Shown: positions 25,959 through 32,108 of the stretch, one piece after another
Layout of the letters: each line of letters starts with the position of its first letter
Position numbering within the stretch: position 1 is the first letter of the stretch
Assembly (NCBI GenBank): GCA_900540895.1
Contig: UQHV01000013.1
Coordinates: forward strand, 1-64,000
Direction of reading: 5' to 3'
Source: an uncultured Collinsella sp.
Lineage (GTDB): Bacteria; Actinomycetota; Coriobacteriia; Coriobacteriales; Coriobacteriaceae
DNA: 64,000 bases
The notes under the pieces: model-generated
Databases searched by the model: none
The model's input: the letters and a program-made list of their open reading frames with translations, nothing else
What the model was told of the DNA's origin: nothing
Translations under genes and position numbers: made by a program

Positions 25959-26918
25959 ATGTTGATGATTCTATCGTTGGCCCCCATGGAGGGGATTACC
26001 GGGCATGTGTTCCGTCGCGTGCATGCGGAGTGCTTCGGCGCACTCGATTGCTATTACACGCCGTTTTTGCCGCCGCCGCGGGTGGGCAACCGCTTTGGCG
26101 GCAAGGCGTTTAAGGAAATCGATCCTGCCAATAACCAGGGGCTTAACGTAGTGCCTCAGCTGATGTCCAAGAACGCGGACGAGTTTGTGTGGGCGGCACA
26201 GGTGCTCGCCGACATGGGCTACCGCGAGGTCAATCTCAACTTGGGTTGCCCTTCGGGAACGGTTGTCGCCAAGGGCAAGGGCTCGGGTTTCTTGCGCAAT
26301 CTCGACGAGCTCGAGGCGTTCTTAAGCGATGTGTGCGAGCGGTCGCCGTTGCCGGTGTCGGTAAAGACCAGGCTGGGCCTGGAGAATGACGACGAATACG
26401 AGCGCGTGCTCGATCTGTATTGCCGCATGCCGCTGGCGGAGCTGATTGTGCACCCGCGCGTGCAAAAGGACCGCTATACGGGCTCGCCGCGCAAAGAGTT
26501 TTATGGCGAGACGTTGGAGCGGGCACCGTTTCCCGTGGCATACAACGGCGACATTTTTGATCTTGAGGACATGGATGCGCTGGTGGAGGCCTATCCCGGT
26601 ACACGCCATGTGATGCTGGGGCGCGGCCTGCTCGCGAATCCCGCTCTGGCCCGTATGGTCAACGGCGGCCCTGCTGCCACGGCAGCCGAGCTGCAGCGCT
26701 TCCACGACACGTTGTTCGCGGCCTATGCAGAAGAGATTGGCGGCAACGCGGTCTTTCGCATGAAGGAGTGGTGGTTCTACGCCAAGTGCGCCTTCGCTGA
26801 CCCCGCTACCGTTCACAAGCTCGTGCGTAAGACCAAAAAGGTCGACGAATACCGCGCCGCCGTCGAGCGGGTCTTTCGCGAGCAGCCACTCGCACCCATA
26901 GCTCGCTTCCGCGGCTAG
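25959..26918 (+). CDS. tRNA-dihydrouridine synthase family protein
   Basis: A 319-residue FMN-dependent TIM-barrel enzyme of the Dus family, which reduces uridine to dihydrouridine in tRNA with NADPH. Landmarks: LAPMEGITGHVFR at the N-terminus (FMN site), NLNLGCPSGTVVAKGKGSG with the catalytic cysteine in the LGCPS motif, SVKTRLG, LIVHPRVQKDRYTG and GRGLLANPAL. The length matches the short Dus group of Firmicutes/Coriobacteria, which lacks the usual extended C-terminal helical domain seen in DusB; which tRNA position it acts on cannot be told. ATG 25959 or 25965 are both possible; no strong ribosome site. A GGGGACGTTC hairpin follows the stop. Confidence 0.88.
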   Translation: MLMILSLAPMEGITGHVFRRVHAECFGALDCYYTPFLPPPRVGNRFGGKAFKEIDPANNQGLNVVPQLMSKNADEFVWAAQVLADMGYREVNLNLGCPSGTVVAKGKGSGFLRNLDELEAFLSDVCERSPLPVSVKTRLGLENDDEYERVLDLYCRMPLAELIVHPRVQKDRYTGSPRKEFYGETLERAPFPVAYNGDIFDLEDMDALVEAYPGTRHVMLGRGLLANPALARMVNGGPAATAAELQRFHDTLFAAYAEEIGGNAVFRMKEWWFYAKCAFADPATVHKLVRKTKKVDEYRAAVERVFREQPLAPIARFRG

Positions 26919-26924
26919 TTAGAC

Positions 26925-26970
26925 ATCGGGGACGTTCTTTAGCGACTAGTCATTTAAGAACGTCCCCGAT
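26925..26970. repeat. GGGGACGTTCTT hairpin (copy 1)
   Basis: ATCGGGGACGTTCTT pairs perfectly with AAGAACGTCCCCGAT (26956-26970). The loop includes the palindrome GACTAGTC. Related copies are at 35010 and, degenerate, at 49740. It follows the dus stop by 6 bases. Confidence 0.75.
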
Positions 26971-26987
26971 GACTACCCGCAAAAACT

Positions 26988-27040
26988 GTACACCAGCATC
27001 CAAAGATGTCGAAAAATGTCGACTTTGGATGCTGGCGTAC
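26988..27040. repeat. CCAGCATCCAAAG hairpin (copy 1)
   Basis: Arms 26988-27005 and 27023-27040 (18 bases, one mismatch) around ATGTCGAAAAATGTCGA. A near-identical copy lies at 28061-28113 in the same orientation, the two bracketing the RHH gene and a gene-free stretch. Confidence 0.75.
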
Positions 27041-27061
27041 ATGTTTGGGTTCGGAGGGTGA

Positions 27062-27328
27062 CTAGGCAATCATCGCATCGAGTATGATGAGCTCCCTGAG
27101 TCGTTCCGTACGTGTTTGCCCATGGCGCTTTGCTTTTGCATCAAACGCTTCAAGAACCGATTCGCCCACACGTGCTGATAAAACGACGCTCGGCTCATCA
27201 GAGATTGGTGGCCTTCCCAACTTGATGGTGCGACCCTTCGGCCACTCATCTTTTTCGTAGGCTTCCGCGGTTTTCTCCAACTCTCCAGGGGCAAATCCCA
27301 TCATCTTTTCGAGCTGCTTAGCATCCAT
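27062..27328 (-). CDS. Ribbon-helix-helix (CopG-like) antitoxin/regulator
   Basis: An 88-residue protein from ATG 27328 with AGGAGG upstream. The N-terminal half (MDAKQLEKMMGFAPGELEKTA.AYEKDEWPKG) is followed by GRPPISDEPSVVLSARV, the beta strand of an RHH dimer, then the two helices ESVLEAFDAKAKRHGQTRTERLRELI. This is the short CopG/antitoxin-like layout common in actinobacteria and bifidobacteria. No toxin gene (RelE, BrnT, HicA type) lies on either side, so it is an orphan. Two near-palindromes TTGTATACAA and TTGTAGACAA upstream look like its own operator. Confidence 0.7.
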   Translation of the reverse strand: MDAKQLEKMMGFAPGELEKTAEAYEKDEWPKGRTIKLGRPPISDEPSVVLSARVGESVLEAFDAKAKRHGQTRTERLRELIILDAMIA

Positions 27329-27381
27329 GGCGCCTCCTATCGATCGACATAATGTCGAGCGCCGGTTCTCGGATTCTCTTT

Positions 27382-27403
27382 TTGTATACAATTTTGTAGA
27401 CAA
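27382..27403 (-). promoter_or_regulatory. Paired TTGTATACAA / TTGTAGACAA operator of the RHH gene
   Basis: A perfect 10-base palindrome at 27382-27391 and an imperfect copy at 27394-27403 start 12 bases apart, close to one helical turn, a typical spacing for cooperative RHH dimers. They lie 54 bases upstream of the RHH start. Confidence 0.5.
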
Positions 27404-27460
27404 AAATACAAGCAGTTCATCGGGCTAATTAGCTTGTTTTGACCTGCCTGTCCGATAGGA

Positions 27461-27520
27461 AATGAGCATTGACGGCTTCGATACTCCTTTGCTTTTCAGC
27501 TTGGAATTTGGATGCTCATT
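27461..27520. repeat. AATGAGCAT inverted repeat
   Basis: AATGAGCAT (27461-27469) pairs with ATGCTCATT (27512-27520). It belongs to the gene-free stretch 27404-28161, which holds several palindromes and no convincing reading frame. Confidence 0.4.
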
Positions 27521-27604
27521 GAACTTCCGGAGGGGAGCCCTTTATTAAGCTATTGAGATTCTGGGCAGGAGCTCTCACTGGTCTTCGGTAATGGGGCCAG
27601 CTTA

Positions 27605-27629
27605 ATTCGCGACACAGTGTGTCGCGAAT
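27605..27629. repeat. 25-base perfect palindrome ATTCGCGACAC-AGT-GTGTCGCGAAT
   Basis: The two 11-base arms match exactly. It lies inside the gene-free stretch and could be a protein binding site or recombination core; no gene starts nearby. Confidence 0.55.
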
Positions 27630-27731
27630 GGGAGTAGTCGTTAGGTGTCCTTCAATGGCTACTCATATAAGAACGTTCAAGTGTCGGATTTTGTCATTTA
27701 GTGTCGCTCTCAGCGACTATTCTGGAGGGTC

Positions 27732-27960
27732 GTGGTCAAAAAAGGGCAAATATGAGTACTGTTGCCATTATGGTTGCATTTATTTGCTATAAATTGTAGC
27801 TCCTGATGAGATTTGTTCCCATTAAGAGCTACTTTTATTGAACATATGAGGAGAAATAACGTCGTCTGCGGACGAGTGGAACGTTGAATAGTTCCTGAAG
27901 TGATCAAAATCGCTGCTACTAAACAGGTAGCAGTACTCATATTTGCCCTTTTTTGACCAC
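27732..27960. mobile_element. 229-bp MITE-like element with perfect 30-bp inverted ends
   Basis: The 30 bases at 27732-27761 (GTGGTCAAAAAAGGGCAAAT...) are the exact reverse complement of 27931-27960. Pairing continues with mismatches on both sides (GAGGGT outside, TTGCC inside). The interior is AT-rich and has no credible gene. I see no clear target-site duplication next to the ends. A non-autonomous transposable element is the best reading; a long-hairpin RNA is the alternative. Confidence 0.75.
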
Positions 27961-28060
27961 AGCCCTCTCGGAAACCTTTCCAGAGGCGTCAAACAGCCAT
28001 AATCCAAAGGTCTCCTCAAACAATTAGCCGGCCAAGAGCGTCCATGACTACCAAAAAGCT

Positions 28061-28113
28061 GTACGCCAGCATCCAAAGATGTCGAAAAATGTCGACTTTG
28101 GATGCTGGTGTAC
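28061..28113. repeat. CCAGCATCCAAAG hairpin (copy 2)
   Basis: Arms 28061-28078 and 28096-28113 around the same loop as the copy at 26988. In the variable stem position copy 1 has A opposite C while copy 2 has G opposite T. Confidence 0.75.
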
Positions 28114-28161
28114 ATGTTTGGGTCGTATGGGTTGGGGCCCTGGACGGACAGGGCGTGCGTA

Positions 28162-28407
28162 CTAGAGCAGGTTTTCCTGCACCCACGCGATGATGTCGCT
28201 CGATTCGAAGAGTGGTTTGCCGTCGATGAACAGGCAGGGAACCTGGCGTTTTCCGCCGACGGCGATGAGTGTCTGTTCGGCATCGGAATCGGTCGAGATA
28301 TTGCGCTCGGGAATGGTCACGCCGTTATCGGCCAAAAAGTGCTTGACCTTTAAGCAATACGGGCAGCCGGTCATAACGTACAGCGCGAGCTCGTGATTAG
28401 TAGCCAT
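28162..28407 (-). CDS. Glutaredoxin-like protein
   Basis: An 81-residue thioredoxin-fold protein: active site CPYC in MTGCPYCLKVKHFL (residues about 15-18), cis-Pro in QVPCLFIDG, and the C-terminal SSDIIAWVQENL helix. Length and motifs match class I/GST-N-like glutaredoxins that reduce disulfides or mixed thiols in the cytoplasm. ATG 28407 with GGAGA 6 bases upstream. Read leftward, 51 bases after the TipAS-type regulator's stop, possibly co-transcribed. Mrx1/NrdH is the alternative, but no NrdEF is nearby. Confidence 0.85.
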   Translation of the reverse strand: MATNHELALYVMTGCPYCLKVKHFLADNGVTIPERNISTDSDAEQTLIAVGGKRQVPCLFIDGKPLFESSDIIAWVQENLL

Positions 28408-28458
28408 AGGTCTCCAATCGGTTGAGGTTTTGATTGAAATACCCAAAGCCGCCGCGGT

Positions 28459-29286
28459 CTATGCGCGCGTCAACGAAGACTCGATGGCCTGGACCAGAAA
28501 CGCCGTGGCTCCGGTGGCGCAGGGCTTGTCGTAGTAGTCAACAAAGCGCTGGTCGGCAAGATAACCGTGGGCGAGGCCCAGGTACGCCTCGTCTTGGGGC
28601 TCGCATCCCCAGTTGAGAGCAATCCAGCGACGATGCATCGCGACAAGCTTACGAGCCTCGTTGCTCTCTGGGTCGCCAATGCCCATGGCAATTGAGAGCT
28701 GGCCCAGAATAGCGCGTTCAAGTTCTTTCATGTCGCTCCATGTCTGAGGGTCCATGTCCAGCAGTGCTTCGTTTGCTGCGTCGATCGCCTCGTCGCCGTA
28801 GCGCTTCCGGGCTTCGGCGCCGTAGCGCTCCTCGTTTTCCTGCACGGTGCGCCAGCGCTCCAGTTGCGGCAGGACGGCGCCCATGAGCGAGACGGCTTCG
28901 TCGAGCGACATGCCGGTGTTTTGCGCCAGCCGTGGGGCACAGTCCTCGATCATCGCCTCCATCGTGGTCTCGTAGGTGTACTTGCCGTGGTCGTAGCACC
29001 ACTTGCAGTAATGATCGGTCGCGGTGCCCGTGGCATCGGTGCCGCAGTCGTCGGGCGTGAGTATCATGCCGCAGCTCTGGCAATAGTGCTCAGGCATTTC
29101 GAGCAGGTGGGACAGCGGTTCTCCGGTTACGGCGGCGATGAGCTTCATCATGTCGATGCCCGGTGTGACCTCGCCGCGCTCCCACCGGCTGATGGCCTGG
29201 CGTGTGACGAAGAGCTTAGCGGCAAGCTGCTCTTGGGTAAGGTGATGGGCGCGACGGACAGCAATGAGCTTTTCTGCAAAGGCCAT
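28459..29286 (-). CDS. Xre-type regulator with zinc ribbon and TipAS-like domain
   Basis: A 275-residue protein with three parts. N-terminal helix-turn-helix: RRAHHLTQEQLAAKLFVTRQAISRWERG. Zinc-ribbon: HYCQSCGMILTPDDCG...DHYCKWCYDHGKY (about 67-103). C-terminal all-helical region (LERWRTVQENEERYG, WSDMKELERAI, LNWGCEPQDEAYLGLAHGYLAD) with the pattern of the TipAS antibiotic-recognition domain. Such proteins can bind thiopeptides or other multidrug ligands and control export or stress genes. Start at 29286 with GGAG. It reads away from trmO. The target genes are unknown. Confidence 0.8.
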   Translation of the reverse strand: MAFAEKLIAVRRAHHLTQEQLAAKLFVTRQAISRWERGEVTPGIDMMKLIAAVTGEPLSHLLEMPEHYCQSCGMILTPDDCGTDATGTATDHYCKWCYDHGKYTYETTMEAMIEDCAPRLAQNTGMSLDEAVSLMGAVLPQLERWRTVQENEERYGAEARKRYGDEAIDAANEALLDMDPQTWSDMKELERAILGQLSIAMGIGDPESNEARKLVAMHRRWIALNWGCEPQDEAYLGLAHGYLADQRFVDYYDKPCATGATAFLVQAIESSLTRA

Positions 29287-29414
29287 AGTGGCTCCTTTCT
29301 GCTGGTTGATGGCTTAAGCATACGCGGCGGCAGGCGCCCTTCCAAGCAACCGTTGGTTGCACGACGGGGGACCGCGGCGAAGAATTGCGCGCAACGCCCC
29401 ACGCCTCCATGCCG

Positions 29415-29420
29415 TACAAT
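29415..29420 (+). promoter_or_regulatory. Possible -10 element of trmO, leaderless transcript
   Basis: TACAAT is placed so that transcription would begin at or next to the ATG (29428). The -35 region is weak. Confidence 0.35.
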
Positions 29421-29427
29421 GACCGGC

Positions 29428-30165
29428 ATGGAACCTATCGCACGCATACATACCGACCTGCCGCAGAAGTTCGGCATTCCGCGCAACAGCTTTTTGGCAC
29501 CCCATCTGCAGGGACGCATCGTTTTTGAACCGGAATTTGCCTCCAACGCAGCAGTTGAGGGCCTGGATTCCTTCTCTCACTTATGGCTGCTGTGGCGCTT
29601 CGAAAACGGAACGCCCGGCGGCACGGCTAAGGACATAGCTGCCGATGCCAAGTCGCAGGACAGGTCCGGCACCAACGTCAAGTGGTCGAAAACCGTGCGC
29701 CCGCCGCGTTTGGGTGGAGCCGAGCGCGTGGGCGTGTTTGCCACGCGCAGTCCGTTTCGCCCTAATCCCATCGGTCTCACCTGCGTCAAGCTCGATCGTG
29801 TCGAGCTCACCGATGATGGCCCCATCATTCATGTGCTGGGGGCCGACCTGCGCGACGGCACGCCCATCTACGACATTAAGCCCTACATTCCGTTTGCGGA
29901 CTGTCACCCGGATGCAACGGGCGGCTGGATTGAGGATGCTCCGTGGCAAGAGCTCGATGTTGAGTTCCCGCAGGCTCTTCAAGACATGGTCCCGCCCGCA
30001 AAGCTCCCCGGTCTGGTCGAGGTTCTTCGCCAAGATCCGCGCCGCGCGGGCAGCAAGCACGAGCCAAACCGCGTCTATCATCTGGCCTTCGCCGGGCTTG
30101 ACATTTCTTTTACGGTCGATAAAACCCAGCTAACCGTGGTCGCCGTCAACGACGCGCAAGACTAA
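29428..30165 (+). CDS. trmO: tRNA m6t6A37 methyltransferase, TrmO/TsaA family
   Basis: A 245-residue TrmO protein that methylates N6 of t6A37 in tRNA-Thr with SAM. Conserved blocks: IARIHTDLPQKFGIPRN, GLDSFSHLWLLWRF, VRPPRLGG..RVGVFATRSPFRPNPIGLTCVKL (SAM/active-site loop), LRDGTPIYDIKPYIPF.DCHP, and the C-terminal domain starting near LEVLRQDPRR. No Shine-Dalgarno is visible; TACAAT lies 8 bases before the ATG, so the message may be leaderless. An in-frame ATG at 29419 would overlap that hexamer and is less likely. Confidence 0.92.
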   Translation: MEPIARIHTDLPQKFGIPRNSFLAPHLQGRIVFEPEFASNAAVEGLDSFSHLWLLWRFENGTPGGTAKDIAADAKSQDRSGTNVKWSKTVRPPRLGGAERVGVFATRSPFRPNPIGLTCVKLDRVELTDDGPIIHVLGADLRDGTPIYDIKPYIPFADCHPDATGGWIEDAPWQELDVEFPQALQDMVPPAKLPGLVEVLRQDPRRAGSKHEPNRVYHLAFAGLDISFTVDKTQLTVVAVNDAQD

Positions 30166-30276
30166 CCAGCCATTCGTCCGCACCCGTCAAATTAAGCGCC
30201 AAACCCCATGCCAAAATCGCCCGTGCTGGTGGACAATAACGCCTACCAAAACAATCACTTTGCACGGGAGTTCAGC

Positions 30277-31491
30277 ATGAAATACGACTTTAGCTCGCTT
30301 ATCGACCGCCACGGCATGGACTCCATCGCCGTTGACTCTTGGGGCGAGATCCCCGGCATGGCTCCGAACGCACCCGACGAGGGCTTCGACCGCATTCCCA
30401 TGTGGGTGGCCGACATGAATTTCGCCACGGTGCCCACGGTCCAGGAGCACATCATTCAGCGCGCTCAGCATCCCATGTTTGGCTACTTTAACCCGCGCGC
30501 CGAGTACTTCGACCGCATCATCGAATGGCAGAGCCGCCGCAATGGCGTCGAGGGCCTGCGCCCTGAACATATCGGCTACGAAAACGGCGTGCTGGGCGGT
30601 GTCGTGTCGACGCTGCGCGCGTATGTCCAGCCGGGCGATGCAGTGCTGGTCCATAGCCCCACCTACATTGGTTTTACCAAGTCCATCGAAGCTGCGGGCT
30701 ATCGCATTGTCCACAGCCCGCTTAAACTCGACGACCAGGGCGTGTGGCGCATGGACTTTGAGGACATGGAGTGCAAACTCGCCCAAAACCACATCCATGC
30801 CGCGGTGTTCTGCTCACCGCACAATCCCTGCGGCCGCGTATGGGAGCGTGACGAGATCGAGCGCGCCATGGACATCTACCGCCAGCACGATTGCGTGGTG
30901 ATCTCGGACGAGATTTGGTCCGATATCATCCTGCCGGGACACAAGCATATTCCGACGCAGTCGGTAAGCGAGGACGCCCGCATGCGCACGGTTGCCCTCT
31001 ATGCGCCCAGCAAGACGTTCAACCTGGCGGGCCTGGTCGGCAGCTACCACATCATCTATAACGAGACGCTGCGCGACCGCGTGTGCGCCGTGTCCGACAA
31101 GACCCACTACAACGAGATGAACGTCCTCTCTATGCATGCGCTTATCGGTGCCTACCAGCCGCAGGGCTACGAGTGGGTGGACGAGCTCAACCAGGTGCTT
31201 GCCGGCAATATCGAGTACTTCTGCAATTACGTGGACGAGCATTTTGAGGGCGTGTCCTATTCGCGTCCGCAGGGCACGTACATGGTGTTTCTGGACTGCA
31301 CCGAGTGGTGCCGCGAGCATGGCCGCGATATTCAGTGGCTGCTCGACGAGGGGGCGCGCGTAGGCGTGGGATATCAGGACGGCCGCCCGTTCCACGGGCC
31401 CTGCCACATTCGCGTGAATCTGGCGCTGCCGCTTTCGCGCGTAAGGGAAGCGTGCGACCGCCTGGACCGCTACGTTTTTAATACACGGTAA
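30277..31491 (+). CDS. PLP-dependent cystathionine beta-lyase/aminotransferase (MalY/PatB-like)
   Basis: A 404-residue fold-type I PLP enzyme. Motifs: MWVADMNFATVPTV at the N-terminus, SPHNPCGRVW (Asn contacting PLP), ISDEIWSDIILPGHKHIP (Asp and Tyr/Trp equivalents), the lysine in YAPSKTFNLAGL that forms the Schiff base, and HIRVNLALPLSRV with the carboxylate-binding arginine. PatB/MalY proteins cleave cystathionine or cysteine-S conjugates, and some repress maltose genes. ATG 30277 has GGGAG at 6 bases. It is a single gene; a terminator-like hairpin lies beyond its stop. Aminotransferase activity in vivo cannot be excluded. Confidence 0.9.
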   Translation: MKYDFSSLIDRHGMDSIAVDSWGEIPGMAPNAPDEGFDRIPMWVADMNFATVPTVQEHIIQRAQHPMFGYFNPRAEYFDRIIEWQSRRNGVEGLRPEHIGYENGVLGGVVSTLRAYVQPGDAVLVHSPTYIGFTKSIEAAGYRIVHSPLKLDDQGVWRMDFEDMECKLAQNHIHAAVFCSPHNPCGRVWERDEIERAMDIYRQHDCVVISDEIWSDIILPGHKHIPTQSVSEDARMRTVALYAPSKTFNLAGLVGSYHIIYNETLRDRVCAVSDKTHYNEMNVLSMHALIGAYQPQGYEWVDELNQVLAGNIEYFCNYVDEHFEGVSYSRPQGTYMVFLDCTEWCREHGRDIQWLLDEGARVGVGYQDGRPFHGPCHIRVNLALPLSRVREACDRLDRYVFNTR

Positions 31492-31505
31492 GTGAGCACT
31501 GCATG

Positions 31506-31539
31506 CGGGGTCTTCTGCCAAGTCGGCTGGAAGGCCCCG
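31506..31539 (+). terminator. Hairpin after the PLP lyase
   Basis: CGGGGTCTTC pairs with GAAGGCCCCG around a 14-base loop; no strong T-run. It lies between convergent genes. Confidence 0.5.
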
Positions 31540-31586
31540 TGTGGTAAGGCATCTGTAACCATTGGGCGCAGACCTGCTGCGGAGGT

Positions 31587-32066
31587 TTATTTTTCCTGAA
31601 TCTGCTTGCCGCAAAGATGCTCAATCGAAATCTCGTAGAGTTGGACGCCCTTGATGTCTTTGGCGATTTCCTCCTCGACTTCTTCGGCAGAAGGGTAGTA
31701 CTTAAGCGCGAGCTGGCGGACTTTGTCCTCGATAAACGCGGGGGTGTCATTCGCCAGGCGACAGCGGCCAAAGACCACGGTGCTCATAACGTAGGGAGCC
31801 CAGTCACCGTCCTGGTACCACTCGTTGCCGTAAACGGTAAAGCAGACCTTGTCATCGCGCTTGAGTGCGTCGACCTTGTGGCCGGCCTTGGCGCCATGGA
31901 AATAAATCTTGTCGTGCTCGGCGTCAAAGAAGTAGTTGACGGGAATGGCGTACGGGTAGCCATCGTCGCCGTTGACGGCAAAGACGCCGCGCTTGCAGGT
32001 AGCGAGCAGTTCGCGCGCTTCTTCGTCGGTGATGGCGCGCTTCTTTCGACGTAAGGGCCTAAACAT
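31587..32066 (-). CDS. Pyridoxamine 5'-phosphate oxidase-like (NimA-type) flavoprotein
   Basis: A 159-residue split-barrel FMN protein: LLATCKRGVFAVNGDDGYPYAIPVNYFFD, then KIYFHGAKAGHKVDALKRDDKVCFTVYG, and WAPYVMSTVVFGRCRL. This matches the NimA/pyridoxamine-oxidase-related group of gut anaerobes, which bind FMN and may reduce nitro groups or protect from them. The actual substrate is not known. ATG 32066 has AAGGAAG upstream; the frame extends 13 codons further without similarity. Reads leftward, 42 bases after the hybrid kinase stop. Confidence 0.85.
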   Translation of the reverse strand: MFRPLRRKKRAITDEEARELLATCKRGVFAVNGDDGYPYAIPVNYFFDAEHDKIYFHGAKAGHKVDALKRDDKVCFTVYGNEWYQDGDWAPYVMSTVVFGRCRLANDTPAFIEDKVRQLALKYYPSAEEVEEEIAKDIKGVQLYEISIEHLCGKQIQEK

Positions 32067-32108
32067 CGTTGGCTTCCTTTCTGGTCGTGCGTGGTGGTTG
32101 AGCACAAA

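Noticed and set aside
27710..27940. 76-codon leftward frame in the gene desert
   Set aside because: Lies within the MITE-like element, no ribosome site, AT-rich composition unlike genes here.
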